Shown here: piece after piece, positions 55,195 through 64,000 of the stretch
How the letters are laid out: the number at the start of each line of letters is the position of its first letter
Numbering within the stretch: the first letter of the stretch is position 1
From: Aureimonas populi
GTDB lineage: Bacteria; Pseudomonadota; Alphaproteobacteria; Rhizobiales; Rhizobiaceae
NCBI RefSeq assembly: GCF_017815515.1
Contig: NZ_CP072611.1
Location: 868,001 to 932,000, forward strand
Length of the DNA stretch: 64,000 nucleotides
Reading direction: 5' to 3'
Made by a program: the position numbers and the translations under genes
Notes under the pieces: model-generated
The model's database searches: none
What the model was told of the DNA's origin: nothing
What the model saw: only the letters and a program-made list of their open reading frames with translations

Positions 55195-56328
55195 GTGCAG
55201 ACCGCCTACTGGTTCGAGCCCGCCGAATATCGCGCGCGCATCCTTCGGGTCCAGGCAATGCTCACAGAGCGCGGCCTGGACGCGGCTCTGGCCTTCATGC
55301 CCGAGACCGTGACCTGGACGACGGGATACTTCACCCGCGGCTACGGCACGTTCCAGTTCGCCATCATCCCCGCCTCGGGCGAGCCGACGCTCTTCTGCCG
55401 GGACGTGGAGGCCTATTATCTCGACACGACCTGCGTCTTTCCGGACCGCGTCCTATGGACCGACAGCGACGACCGGACCGCCCTGGCCGTCGAGGCGATC
55501 CGTTCCCGCGTCGGCCGGACGGCCGCGATCGGCGTGGAGATGGGAAGCTGGGTTCTCAATGCCCAGCGCTGGGAAGCCATCCGCGCGGGGCTGCCGGGCG
55601 CGCGTTTCGAGGATCTGACCGAGCATCTGGCGCAGATGCGCTTCGTCAAATCGGGCGCCGAGATCGCCTATCAGCGTCGCGCCGCCCTGGCGGCGGAAGC
55701 GGGCATGCAGGCGGCGATCGCGACGGCCGGCACCGGTGTTCCGGAGCGGGAGATGGCGGCCGAGGTGTGTGCGGCGATGATTCGGGCGGGCTCCGATCTG
55801 CCGGGGCCGGGCGTCATGTCCTCGGGCGAACGCGCCTACCATCTTCACGGGGGCTACGGCGATCGCGTTCTGGAACGCGGCGACATCGTGCAGATCGAGG
55901 TCACACCGAACTCTCGACACTACCATGCCCGCTTCATGCGCCCGATCCGCGTGGCCGAGGCAAGCGATGAAGACCACCGGATCGTGGAAACGTTGATCCG
56001 CATTCAGGACGAGGCGATCGCCGCCGTGCGTCCCGGCGTGCCGGCCCGCCTGCCGGATGCGATCTATCGCGAGGGCGTGATGTCGGCCGGGTTGCGGGCG
56101 ACCTACACCAACAAGACCTTCTATTCGGTCGGCCTCATGTTGCAGCCGAACGGGGGCGAAGCGCTGGAGGCGCACCCCCTGTCCGACTGGTCGTTCGAGG
56201 AAGGCATGGTGTTTCACACCTATGTTCTCGCCAGGGGCTTCGGCATGTCGGAGACGATCGCGGTGACGAAGGACGGCTGCGAGCGGCTGACGAACTTCCC
56301 CCGCCGGCTCTTCGTTACCAGCCGCTGA
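55195..56328 (+). CDS. M24-fold hydrolase, DoeA/creatinase-like
   Basis: 377 residues from GTG 55195 (TTG 55192 is equally possible; GGAG lies 7-10 bases upstream). N-domain ALAFMPETVTWTTGYFTRGYGTFQF; C-domain M24 with altered ligands: Glu in DIVQIEVTPNSRHYH, no second Asp (ARFMRPIRV), FYSVGLMLQPN instead of the HG segment, and GMSETIAVT at the last Glu. The ends resemble DoeA (ESIAVTETG and PRQLF there; ETIAVTKDG and PRRLF here). It follows the amidotransferase gene and converges with the CocE-type gene. The substrate is unknown. Confidence 0.82.
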   Translation: MQTAYWFEPAEYRARILRVQAMLTERGLDAALAFMPETVTWTTGYFTRGYGTFQFAIIPASGEPTLFCRDVEAYYLDTTCVFPDRVLWTDSDDRTALAVEAIRSRVGRTAAIGVEMGSWVLNAQRWEAIRAGLPGARFEDLTEHLAQMRFVKSGAEIAYQRRAALAAEAGMQAAIATAGTGVPEREMAAEVCAAMIRAGSDLPGPGVMSSGERAYHLHGGYGDRVLERGDIVQIEVTPNSRHYHARFMRPIRVAEASDEDHRIVETLIRIQDEAIAAVRPGVPARLPDAIYREGVMSAGLRATYTNKTFYSVGLMLQPNGGEALEAHPLSDWSFEEGMVFHTYVLARGFGMSETIAVTKDGCERLTNFPRRLFVTSR

Positions 56329-56362
56329 GCGCGCGGCGGCGAACGGGGCTTCCTCTCCTGGC

Positions 56363-58237
56363 TCAGGCGCTCGCGGGAAGCACCCGGACGCTGAGGCGCG
56401 AGGGCGTCTCGCGCGAGAGGTGGACGCTGTTGCGGGCGACCCGCCTCGAGCGCCCGCACCCCTCCGGCGCGCCGGTGTTCGGGTTGACGTCGTATTTCGG
56501 AAAGTTGCTGGAGGAGATGTCGAGCCGGATCCGGTGCCCCTTGGCGAAGAGATTGGCCGTGGCGAAGGGCTCGATCTCGATGCGGAACACTTCGCCCTTC
56601 ACCAGGAGTTCCGGCGTGTCCCAGCCCTTGCGATAGCGGCAGCGGAAGATGCCGTCCGTCACGTTCATGGCAAAGCCGGTCGGGTAGTCTTCGCTCGGCG
56701 GATAGACGTCGACGAGCTTGGCGGTGAAGTCCGTGTCCGGCGCGTCGGAGGAAACGAAGAGCTCGATCGTCAGCGGCCCGACGATCTGCACGTCCTCGGC
56801 CAGAGGCTCGGTTTCGAAGGAGAGCACGTCGTGGCGCGCGGCCAGCGGCAGGCCGGGGTGGCGGCAACCGAAGAAGCGTTCGTCCTCACGCTGGTCGAAG
56901 GCCCCTCCGGTGAAGATCGGCTCGCCGCTGGTGAGGGAACCGCCGATGGTCGGCACCGGGTTCGAGGGGTCGAAATCGTAGGTGATCGCCGCCTTGCCCG
57001 GCTCCGGCGTGTCGCCGAGTGTCATGTCCGCGCGCAGGTAAAGGAAGCGCTCCCGCGTGCCCGGCAACGGCCAGCTTTGCGCCTCGATCCAGCGACCGCC
57101 GTGATCGAGCTTGCCCTCGGCGGTCTTGCGCCCGCTGCCGCCGCCCATGACGAAGACGTGCACCGGCGGCGTTTCGGCCGCCGGCTCGTCCTTCAGCCAG
57201 CGGTCGAAGAAGCGGATGCGGTATTCGAGCCAGTTGTCGGCGACATTGCCGTCGAAGGGCGCCCTGTCGCCGAAATCCACGTCTCCGAACACGCGCTGGG
57301 TGCGGTTGCCGTGGGTCCACGGCCCCATGATCAAGGTCAGCGGACGCTCCGGGTCGCCCTTCAGCCCCTCGTAATTGTCGAGCGTCGAGTGGACATAGGC
57401 GTCGTACCAGCTCGACATGAAGATCGTCGGAATCTTCGGAAAGGTATCGTAGAAGCCGGCCGCATAGATGCCCACCTTCTTCCAGAAATCGTCGAAGGTG
57501 CCGCGCTGCCACTGTTCGAGGAGATAGCTCTCGTAGTCCGGCTCCCAGCGCACAGGCGAACGGCGCGGCCCCCAGGGCATCATCTTGAACCATTCGTGAA
57601 GGTTCTCGGCCTGCACCGCCCGGCGGATCGAGGGGTCGGCCTCGGCGGCGCGGCTCTCGATGGCGCGGTGATAGGCCCAGGTCGCCTGCTTCAGCTCGAA
57701 CGCCCCGCCCTGCCGGATGCCGCAGCGATAGGCGTTGGCGAAGCCGCCCGAATCCACGGCCATGCAGGCAAGCGCCGGCGGGTTGAGGCAGGCGGCCGCC
57801 ATCTGCGTATGGGCGTCGTAGGACAAGCCCATCATGCCGATCCTGCCGGAGAACTCCTGCGCCGCGATCCATTCGAGCGCGTCGTAGCCGTCCTCGCCCT
57901 CCGAGAGGTATTTGGTGAACTCGCCTTCGGAGAGATAGCGGCCCCGGCAGTCCTGCCAGATCACGACATAGCCGCGCCGCACGAGTTCCACGGCAAGCTC
58001 GGGCCGGGTCAGCGACTGCGCCATGCCGAGGTTGAACTCGGTGCGCGGGCGCCCGCCCTTGTCATAGGGCGTGCGCTCGAAGATGACGGGCAGCGGCCCG
58101 CCCGGCACCCGGCCGTCATGGGCCGGGCGATAGATGTCCGTGGCGAGCCGGACCCCGTCGCGCATCGCCACCATGACGTTGCGGTGGACGACGACATCGG
58201 GCGAGACTTCGACGGGATCGGGCAGCATTGGCTTCAT
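56363..58237 (-). CDS. CocE/NonD-type serine hydrolase (X-Pro dipeptidyl-peptidase S15 family)
   Basis: 624 residues. An alpha/beta hydrolase domain has the nucleophile Ser139 in GMMGLSYDAHTQ, a candidate Asp in SSWYDAYVHST and the His in GPWTHGN. A C-terminal jelly-roll (X-Pro dipeptidyl-peptidase C) domain is closed by HRIRLDISSSNFPKYDVNPNTG. Family members cleave X-Pro dipeptides, cocaine-type esters or acylated amino acids. It is the last gene of the second peptide ABC operon, 2 bases after the binding protein, and presumably acts on what that system imports. Confidence 0.87.
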   Translation of the reverse strand: MKPMLPDPVEVSPDVVVHRNVMVAMRDGVRLATDIYRPAHDGRVPGGPLPVIFERTPYDKGGRPRTEFNLGMAQSLTRPELAVELVRRGYVVIWQDCRGRYLSEGEFTKYLSEGEDGYDALEWIAAQEFSGRIGMMGLSYDAHTQMAAACLNPPALACMAVDSGGFANAYRCGIRQGGAFELKQATWAYHRAIESRAAEADPSIRRAVQAENLHEWFKMMPWGPRRSPVRWEPDYESYLLEQWQRGTFDDFWKKVGIYAAGFYDTFPKIPTIFMSSWYDAYVHSTLDNYEGLKGDPERPLTLIMGPWTHGNRTQRVFGDVDFGDRAPFDGNVADNWLEYRIRFFDRWLKDEPAAETPPVHVFVMGGGSGRKTAEGKLDHGGRWIEAQSWPLPGTRERFLYLRADMTLGDTPEPGKAAITYDFDPSNPVPTIGGSLTSGEPIFTGGAFDQREDERFFGCRHPGLPLAARHDVLSFETEPLAEDVQIVGPLTIELFVSSDAPDTDFTAKLVDVYPPSEDYPTGFAMNVTDGIFRCRYRKGWDTPELLVKGEVFRIEIEPFATANLFAKGHRIRLDISSSNFPKYDVNPNTGAPEGCGRSRRVARNSVHLSRETPSRLSVRVLPASA

Positions 58238-58239
58238 TT

Positions 58240-59814
58240 TCAGTTGGCCGAAAGGGTCCAGGCGGCGGTCGTGTACTCGCTCATGTTCGGCGTGTAGCCG
58301 AAGCCCTCGCGCGCGGCCCAATGGACGCGCTGCCAGAAGAGCGGAACGATCGCCATGTCCTCGAAGGCGATGCGGGTGGCCGCCTCGAGGCCGTCGATGC
58401 GGCCCTGGGTGTCGAAATCCTCCAGCGCCGTGGCGAGTGCGGCGTCGAACTCGGGGTTCGAGTAGCGCATCCGGTTGAAGCTGCCCGTACCTGCCTCCTG
58501 GCTGTAGGTCTCCAGAAGCGCCGAGAGGTTCGGAGCCGCATCCGGCGTCGAGGTGCCGAGCGAGAAGACGAAGGCGCCGAACTCGCCCTTCGAGGCGTTG
58601 GCCGCATAGACGTTGTAGGGCTGCGTCACCACGCCGTTCACCGTCAGCCCTCCGCGTGCGAACATCTGGCCGAGCGCCTGGGCGATGTCGCCGTCGCCGG
58701 CGAAACGGTCGTTGGAGGAATGGACGGTGATGCCGAAGCCCTCGGCATAGCCCGCCTCGGCCAGAAGCGCCTTGGCGCCCTCCACGTCGGCCTCGTCCGC
58801 CGGCAGGTCGGCCACATGGCCGCCGATGCCTTCGGGCACGAGCTGCCCGGCCGCCGTCCCCGAGCCGTTGATCAGGCGGTCGATGATGAGCTGGCGGTCG
58901 ATGAGCTTCGACAGCGCCTTGCGGACCCTCGGGTCCCGGGCCGGACTCGGGTCCAGCGGCTGGCCGGAAAGGTCGACGAAAAAGGGCACCGCGCCGGGGC
59001 GCTGGTTGATGCCGAGATAGATCAGCCGGCCGCTGTCGATGGACTCGACATTGACGCCGGACGTGTTCTGCAGCCGGTCGAGATCGGCGGGCGGCACGGC
59101 GTCGATCAGGTCGACCGAGCCGGAGAGGAAAGCCGCGACGCGCGCCGCGTCGTTGGCGATGAAGCGCAGCGTGACGTTCTCGAAGTCGGGCCTCTCGCCC
59201 CAATAGTCCTCGTTGCGCGCCAGCACGAGCTGTTCGCCCGGCGTCCAGCGCTCGAACTTGTAGGGGCCGGTGCCGATGGCGGCCGCGCCGGAGTTGAAGT
59301 CGTCGATCGACTTGCCCTCTGCGGCGGCCCTGGAGACGATGAAGACGCGCCCGATCTCCTCGATCAGGGCCGGCGCCGGTGTCCTCGTCTTCACGCGCAG
59401 CGTCAGCGGATCGACGACCTCATAGGCCTCGACGCTCGCCACCATGTCGGTATAGGGCGCGGGGCTGTTCGGAATGTCCTTCACCCGCTCCAGCGAGTAG
59501 ACGACGTCCTCGGCGGTGAAGTCGGAGCCGTCGTGGAATTTCACGCCCTCGCGCAGCTTGATTTCCCAGGTTAGCGGATCGAGATTCGTCCAGCTCAAGG
59601 CAAGACCCGGCGAGATCTGCAACTGCGGGTCCGACATCACCAGCCGGTCGAAAATGTCGCTGGAGGTCATCTGGTTGTTGGCCGAGCGCGAGAAGTGCGG
59701 ATCGATCGACGAGGGTTCGGTCGCGCGGCCGATCGTGACGTCCTGCGCAAGGGCCGTGCCGGCCATGGCGAGCGCGGCGAAGCCGGCCAGGATCGTTGTC
59801 TTGAAGGCGTTCAT
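58240..59814 (-). CDS. Peptide-type periplasmic binding protein (family 5)
   Basis: 524 residues with a Sec signal peptide (LAGFAALAMAGTALAQ, cleaved near residue 23). Mature family 5 features: VTIGRATEPSSIDPHFSRSANNQM, LALSWTNLDPLTWEIKLREGVKFHDGSDFTAEDVVYSLERVKD, GTGPYKFERWTPGEQLVLARNEDYWG. It is 17 bases after the ATPase gene upstream. The ligand is probably a short peptide or peptide-like amide. Confidence 0.9.
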   Translation of the reverse strand: MNAFKTTILAGFAALAMAGTALAQDVTIGRATEPSSIDPHFSRSANNQMTSSDIFDRLVMSDPQLQISPGLALSWTNLDPLTWEIKLREGVKFHDGSDFTAEDVVYSLERVKDIPNSPAPYTDMVASVEAYEVVDPLTLRVKTRTPAPALIEEIGRVFIVSRAAAEGKSIDDFNSGAAAIGTGPYKFERWTPGEQLVLARNEDYWGERPDFENVTLRFIANDAARVAAFLSGSVDLIDAVPPADLDRLQNTSGVNVESIDSGRLIYLGINQRPGAVPFFVDLSGQPLDPSPARDPRVRKALSKLIDRQLIIDRLINGSGTAAGQLVPEGIGGHVADLPADEADVEGAKALLAEAGYAEGFGITVHSSNDRFAGDGDIAQALGQMFARGGLTVNGVVTQPYNVYAANASKGEFGAFVFSLGTSTPDAAPNLSALLETYSQEAGTGSFNRMRYSNPEFDAALATALEDFDTQGRIDGLEAATRIAFEDMAIVPLFWQRVHWAAREGFGYTPNMSEYTTAAWTLSAN

Positions 59815-59831
59815 GCGTCAGTCTCCTTGGG

Positions 59832-60860
59832 TCACGCCGCCTGCACGGCCGGGCGCTTGATTTCGGACAGATCGTTCAGGTGGCATGCGCTGCGATGCCC
59901 GCCGCCCACCTCGCGAAGCACCGGCCGCTCCATCCGGCAGCGCTCGAAGGCATGGGGGCAACGCGGGTGGAAGTGGCAGCCCTTCGGCGGATTGGTGGGT
60001 GAAGGGATCTCGCCCTTGATCGCCGCGAAATCACGCTTGCGCACGTCGATGCGCGGGATCTCGGACAGGAGGGCGACCGTGTAGGGATGGTTCGGCCGGG
60101 CGAAGAGCTCGTCCGCCGGGGCGCTCTCGACGATCCGCCCCAGATACATGATCACGACGCGGTCGCTGATATGGCGCACGACGCCGAGGTCGTGGCTGAT
60201 GAAGAGATAGGTGAGGCCGAGCTCGCGCTGCAGGTCCATGAACAGGTTGATCACCTGCGCCTGGATGGAGACGTCGAGCGCGGCGACGCTCTCGTCGCAG
60301 ATCAGGAATTTCGGGTTCACCGCCAGCGCGCGGGCGATGCCGATGCGCGCCCTCTGGCCGCCGGAGAACTGGTGCGGGTAGCGCGCCGCCATGTCCGGGT
60401 CGAGCCCGACCTTCTCCAGAAGCTCGCGGACGAACCGGCCCTTATCGGAGCGCTTCACGAGCCCGTGGGCGACGGGCGCCTCGCCGATAATGTCGATGAC
60501 ACGTTTTCGAGGGTTCAGGGCCGACATCGGGTCCTGGAAGATGATCTGCGCGTCGAGGCGGGCCTGGCGCGCTTCCCGGCCGCGCAGGGCGGAGCGCTGG
60601 CGACCCTCGATCAGCACTTCGCCCTCGCTCGCCGGCATCGTTCCGGCCATGATGCGACCGAGCGTGGACTTGCCGCAGCCGCTCTCGCCGACGAGGCCGA
60701 CAACCTCCCCCCTGGCGACGGCAAGATCGACACCGTCGAGCGCGTGGACGGTCGTCGCGGCCCGCTTCGCGCCGAACCGGGCCGCGATGCGGTCGGCGAG
60801 GTCGAGATCGGAGACGAAGCGCTTCGAGACGCCCCGCGCCTCGGCGAGGATATCGGTCAT
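59832..60860 (-). CDS. Peptide ABC transporter ATP-binding protein (DppF/OppF type)
   Basis: 342 residues from ATG 60860, in an ATGA overlap with the partner ATPase. Walker A GESGCGKSTLGR, Q-loop IIFQDPMSALNPRKRVIDII, signature FSGGQRARIGIARAL, Walker B FLICDESVAALD. The C-terminal oligopeptide-type extension with cysteines is present (GCHFHPRCPHAFERC), which in DppD/DppF relatives can hold an iron-sulphur cluster. Confidence 0.9.
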   Translation of the reverse strand: MTDILAEARGVSKRFVSDLDLADRIAARFGAKRAATTVHALDGVDLAVARGEVVGLVGESGCGKSTLGRIMAGTMPASEGEVLIEGRQRSALRGREARQARLDAQIIFQDPMSALNPRKRVIDIIGEAPVAHGLVKRSDKGRFVRELLEKVGLDPDMAARYPHQFSGGQRARIGIARALAVNPKFLICDESVAALDVSIQAQVINLFMDLQRELGLTYLFISHDLGVVRHISDRVVIMYLGRIVESAPADELFARPNHPYTVALLSEIPRIDVRKRDFAAIKGEIPSPTNPPKGCHFHPRCPHAFERCRMERPVLREVGGGHRSACHLNDLSEIKRPAVQAA

Positions 60861-61828
60861 CGGGCCACCGCGTTCTGGGGGTGGAAGCAGCGCCAGCTTC
60901 GGCCGTCCGCCCATTCCTCGGGCGGCTCCGTGCGGCAGATGTCGGTGGCATGGTCGCAGCGCGGCCGGAAGGAGCAGCCCTCCGGCCGCTTCAGCGGCGG
61001 CGGGGCGGAACCGCGGATCTGGCGAAGCGGGACGCCGCGCTCGTTGGCGATCGGCACCGATCCGATCAGCCCGACCGTGTAGGGGTGCACCGGGCGGTCG
61101 AGCACCTCGTCGACCGTGCCCTGCTCGACGATGCGGCCCGCATACATCACCGCGATCCGGTCCGCGAGGCCGGCGACGACGCCCAGATCATGGCTGATCC
61201 AGATCATGCTCATGCCGAACCGGCGGCAGAGCCCCTGCACCTGCGCCAGGATCTGCGCCTGGATGGTGACGTCGAGCGCGGTGGTGGGCTCGTCGGCGAT
61301 GATGAGGTCGGGCTTGTGCAGGAGGGCGATGGCGATGGCCACGCGCTGGCGCATGCCGCCGGAGAACTCGTGCGGATAGGCGCGCAGGCGCTCCTCCGGC
61401 GAGGGGATTCCGACCAGCGACAGGGCCTCGGCGGAGCGCCGGCGGGCCTCGGCGCGGCCGACCTTCTCATGCGCGAGCACGGTCTCGACCATCTGCGTCT
61501 CGATGCTCAGCACCGGGTTCAGCGTCATCATCGGGTCCTGGAAGATCATCGCGATGCGGTTGCCCCGCAGATCGCGCATCCGGGCAGGCCTGGCCTGCGT
61601 CAGCTCCTCGTTCTTGAAGCGGATCGATCCGCCGACGATGCGCCCCGGACGATCCACGAGGCCGAGGATCGAGAAGCCCGTGATCGACTTGCCCGAGCCC
61701 GACTCGCCGACAAGGCCGAGGATCTCGCCGCGCCCCACGGTGAGGTTGACGCCATCGACCGAGCGGACGATCCCGCCCGCCGTCGGGAACTGTGTCCGCA
61801 GATCGCGGACGACGAGCGTGTCCTGCAT
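60857..61828 (-). CDS. Peptide ABC transporter ATP-binding protein (DppD/OppD type)
   Basis: 323 residues from ATG 61828, which has GGAGG 7-8 bases upstream; GTG 61846 in a GTGA overlap with the permease stop is an alternative. Walker [14 protein letters not shown]-loop [19 protein letters not shown], signature [15 protein letters not shown], Walker [13 protein letters not shown], and the C-terminal Cys-containing tail [15 protein letters not shown]. Confidence 0.9.
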   Translation of the reverse strand: MQDTLVVRDLRTQFPTAGGIVRSVDGVNLTVGRGEILGLVGESGSGKSITGFSILGLVDRPGRIVGGSIRFKNEELTQARPARMRDLRGNRIAMIFQDPMMTLNPVLSIETQMVETVLAHEKVGRAEARRRSAEALSLVGIPSPEERLRAYPHEFSGGMRQRVAIAIALLHKPDLIIADEPTTALDVTIQAQILAQVQGLCRRFGMSMIWISHDLGVVAGLADRIAVMYAGRIVEQGTVDEVLDRPVHPYTVGLIGSVPIANERGVPLRQIRGSAPPPLKRPEGCSFRPRCDHATDICRTEPPEEWADGRSWRCFHPQNAVAR

Positions 61829-61842
61829 GTCGCCTGCCTCCG

Positions 61843-62745
61843 TCACGATGCGAGCCTCGGGTTGAAGATCTCGCGCAGCCGGTCGCCGACGATGTTGATG
61901 GAGAAGACAAGCGCGAGAAGCAGGAGGCCCGGAAAGACCGAGATCCAGTAGAGGCCCGCGAGGAGCACCTGATAGCCGTTGGAAATCAGCAGCCCGAGCG
62001 AGGGCTCGGTGATGGGCAGGCCGATGCCGAGGAAGGAGAGCGTCGCCTCGGCCGAGATGGCGCTGGCGACCTGGATCGTGCCGATGACGATGATCGGCGG
62101 CAAGCAGTTGGGCAGAAGATGCCCGAAAACGATGCGCGGGGGCGAGAGCCCGAGGCAGCGCGCCGCTTCGATGTAGTCCTTGGAGGATTCCACCAGCGCC
62201 GTGCCGCGCACGGCGCGCGCGAAATAGGCCCATTGCACGAAGACCAGCGCGAAGATGACCTTCGCCGTTCCCTGCCCGAAGACGGCGAGGATGATGAGGG
62301 CGACGAGGATGGTCGGGAAGCCGAGCATGAGATCGACGAAGCGCATGATCAGCGTTTCGGTGCGGCCGCCGAAATAAGCGGCGGCGAGCCCGAGCGAGGT
62401 GCCGATGACGAGCGCGCAGAGCCCGCTGATGACGCCGACCGCAAGGCTCGTGCGCAGGCCGTAGAGCATGGCGGAGAACATGTCCCGGCCCTGCCCGTCC
62501 GTGCCGAGCCAGTAACGCATCCCCTCCATCGATTCCGCCCCCGGCGGCAGCCGCGAATCGAAGATCGAGAGCTGCGCGAGATCGTAGGGGTTCTGCGGGG
62601 CGATCAGCGGGGCGAAGACCGCCGCGAACACGAGAAGAACGCAGGCGAGCGCGGCGATCGTCGCCTTGGGGCTCGTCAGGATGCCGCGCAAGGTGCGGGC
62701 GGCGAGCGTGTCGGAGGGCAGCCGGCCGGCGAGGGAGAGGGCCAT
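61843..62745 (-). CDS. Peptide ABC transporter permease (DppC type)
   Basis: 300 residues, six hydrophobic segments. The N-terminal cytoplasmic part precedes ATIAALACVLLVFAAVFAPLIAP. DppC features are the LGTDGQGRDMFSAMLYGLRTSL motif and the EAA loop YIEAARCLGLSPPRIVFGHLLPNCLP. It lies 3 bases after the other permease gene. It forms the channel with the DppB-type protein. Confidence 0.9.
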   Translation of the reverse strand: MALSLAGRLPSDTLAARTLRGILTSPKATIAALACVLLVFAAVFAPLIAPQNPYDLAQLSIFDSRLPPGAESMEGMRYWLGTDGQGRDMFSAMLYGLRTSLAVGVISGLCALVIGTSLGLAAAYFGGRTETLIMRFVDLMLGFPTILVALIILAVFGQGTAKVIFALVFVQWAYFARAVRGTALVESSKDYIEAARCLGLSPPRIVFGHLLPNCLPPIIVIGTIQVASAISAEATLSFLGIGLPITEPSLGLLISNGYQVLLAGLYWISVFPGLLLLALVFSINIVGDRLREIFNPRLAS

Positions 62746-62748
62746 CGC

Positions 62749-63714
62749 TCAGCTCCTGCCGCGCACGCGCGGGTCGAGGACCGCATAGAGAAGGTCCACG
62801 ACGAAGTTGATGAGGATGAACATGGTGACGATCACCAGGATGTAGGCGACCACCACCGGGCGATCGAGATTGTTGATGGAATCGATGATCAGCTTGCCGA
62901 CGCCCGGCCAGGCGAAGATCGTCTCGGTGACGACGGCGAAGGCGAGAAGGCTGCCGAACTCCACCCCCATGACGGTGACGAGCGGAATCAGGATGTTCTT
63001 GAAGACATGGACGCCCACGATCCGGCGCTCGCGCAGCCCCTTGGCGCGCGCGAACTTGACGAAGTCGAGCGGCATCGTCTCCTGCACGCCGGTGCGCGTC
63101 AGGCGGATGACGAGCGCGATCTGCGCCAGGGCCAGGTTCAGTGCCGGCAGGAACAGGTGGCGAAGCCCGTCCACCGTCGCCAGGCTCGTGGTGATGCCGA
63201 AGATCTCGCCGGTCTGCCCGCGCCCGGTGGAGGGCAGCCAGCCGAGCCAGACCGCGAAGATCATGATCAGCATCATGCCCTGCCAGAAATTCGGCAGCGA
63301 AAAGCCGAGGATCGAGCCGGTCATGATCGTCTCATCGACGGCGGTGCGCGGCTTCAGCCCCGCCCACATGCCGAGCGGCAGCCCGATGACGATGGACAGG
63401 ATAAGGGCGACGAAAGCAAGTTCGAGCGTCGCGGGCAGGCGTTGGAGAATGAGCTGGATGGCCGGCTGGTTGAAGACGAAGGATCGCCCGAAATCGCCCT
63501 GCAGCGCATTGCCCAGGAACGCGGCGTATTGCACGTAGAGCGGACGGTCGAGGCCCAGGCTCGCCACGACCTGCGCGCGCTCGGCCATGGACGCATCGGC
63601 CGGGAGCAGGATTTCAAGCGGATCGCCGACCGCGTAGACTCCGAGGAACACGATCGCCGAGGTCAGGAAGAGGACCACGACACTCTGGACCAGACGTCGG
63701 ATAATGAAGGCCAC
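62749..63714 (-). CDS. Peptide ABC transporter permease (DppB type)
   Basis: 321 residues from GTG 63714 (AFIIRRLVQSVVVLFLTSAIVFL directly after it is the first membrane segment). The longer open frame to 63843 adds a non-membrane stretch without coding character and would overlap the LysR gene start. Family features: LGLDRPLYVQYAAFLGNALQGDFGRSFVF, and the EAA loop FVKFARAKGLRERRIVGVHVFKNILIP. First gene of the operon. Confidence 0.88.
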   Translation of the reverse strand: MAFIIRRLVQSVVVLFLTSAIVFLGVYAVGDPLEILLPADASMAERAQVVASLGLDRPLYVQYAAFLGNALQGDFGRSFVFNQPAIQLILQRLPATLELAFVALILSIVIGLPLGMWAGLKPRTAVDETIMTGSILGFSLPNFWQGMMLIMIFAVWLGWLPSTGRGQTGEIFGITTSLATVDGLRHLFLPALNLALAQIALVIRLTRTGVQETMPLDFVKFARAKGLRERRIVGVHVFKNILIPLVTVMGVEFGSLLAFAVVTETIFAWPGVGKLIIDSINNLDRPVVVAYILVIVTMFILINFVVDLLYAVLDPRVRGRS

Positions 63715-63807
63715 GCGCGCCTCGTTGATCGGTGAAGACTGTTTATTCGCGGTGCAGCATCGGTTATTGCGCGCACTTTGGGCAGATGGCGGGAAGGCCG
63801 CAATAGT

Positions 63808-64000
63808 ATGACGAGGGCGGGTAGGCTTATGCGTTCGCCGCATAGCGACGGGAGAAGCGGCGATGTCAGCCTGCGCCAGCTCGAGGTCTTCCGTGCCATC
63901 GTCGCCAACGGGTCGACGCTAGGCGCCGCGCGCGAGCTGGAGATCTCGCAATCGGCCGTCTCGCGCCTTCTGACGCAGCTCGAGGAGACGCTGGGCGTGC
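63808..64000 (+). CDS. LysR-family regulator (partial, runs off the window)
   Basis: The first 64 or so residues are visible. The LysR winged helix-turn-helix is clear: SLRQLEVFRAIVANGSTLGAA and ELEISQSAVSRLLTQLEETLGV. Two in-frame starts are possible (ATG 63808 with GAAGG, ATG 63829 with GAGGGCGGG upstream). It is divergent from the peptide ABC operon, so it probably regulates it. Confidence 0.85.
   Translation, partial: MTRAGRLMRSPHSDGRSGDVSLRQLEVFRAIVANGSTLGAARELEISQSAVSRLLTQLEETLGV

Noticed and set aside
56420..58297. A 625-codon plus-strand open frame opposite the CocE-type gene
   Set aside because: It is antisense to a complete serine hydrolase with an intact nucleophile motif, and its composition is that of a shadow frame.

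Overview
The window is GC-rich chromosomal DNA (codon third positions almost all G or C). Genes are tightly packed and often joined by 4-base ATGA, GTGA or TTGA overlaps. Gene content and order point to an alphaproteobacterium, most likely of the Hyphomicrobiales (Rhizobiales). The main evidence is the ehuABCD-eutABCDE arrangement, the Frc-type sugar ABC genes with a small kinase, and the many solute uptake systems. I saw no rRNA, tRNA, CRISPR array, phage gene or transposase. The theme is scavenging and breakdown of small nitrogenous and sugar solutes: seven uptake systems (six ABC, one TRAP) lie in 64 kb, most with their own regulator.

Region 1 (1-12.6 kb) is a complete ectoine/5-hydroxyectoine uptake and degradation locus. 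On the minus strand are doeX (Lrp/AsnC), doeC (dehydrogenase) and doeD (aminotransferase, cut by the window edge). Divergent from them are enuR (MocR-type PLP regulator), the transporter ehuABCD, and eutABC-doeA-doeB. Ectoine is imported, ring-opened by DoeA, deacetylated by DoeB, transaminated by DoeD and oxidised by DoeC to aspartate. A repeated TTGTCATGAT-type motif upstream of enuR and ehuA looks like the operator, and a perfect 12-bp hairpin covers the doeC ribosome binding site.

Region 2 (12.6-18.5 kb): a LacI regulator with two tandem operators divergent from a TIM-barrel sugar isomerase and an RbsABC-type sugar transporter. Region 3 (18.6-22.2 kb): a MolABC-type molybdate/tungstate transporter, a one-domain Mop protein and TrmO, preceded by a candidate Mo-box. 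Region 4 (22.3-23.8 kb): an Rmf/CrpP-like microprotein and an MscS channel. Region 5 (24.0-31.7 kb): a second sugar ABC system with a tagatose/psicose-epimerase-like enzyme, a LacI regulator with a palindromic operator, and an FrcK-like kinase. Region 6 (31.7-33.9 kb): pobA and its AraC-type regulator. Region 7 (33.9-39.8 kb): a TRAP transporter, an IclR regulator and a TPP-dependent enzyme of unknown substrate.

Region 8 (40.1-63.7 kb) is the least explained part. A nine-gene minus-strand operon holds an M24-fold protein, a peptide-type ABC transporter, an M20-fold protein, a second M24-fold protein and pxpBC. Divergent from it are a GntR/FCD regulator, an M20C amidohydrolase and a D-2-hydroxyacid dehydrogenase. 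Then come pxpA, a class-I glutaminase-type amidotransferase with a third M24 protein, a CocE-type serine hydrolase and a second peptide ABC transporter. All three M24 proteins, like the ectoine hydrolase DoeA in region 1, have lost the canonical metal ligands, and the M20 protein of the operon has lost three of five. I read this as an uncharacterised catabolic system for a cyclic amide, N-acyl or pyroglutamyl-type compound. The window ends in the start of a LysR regulator.
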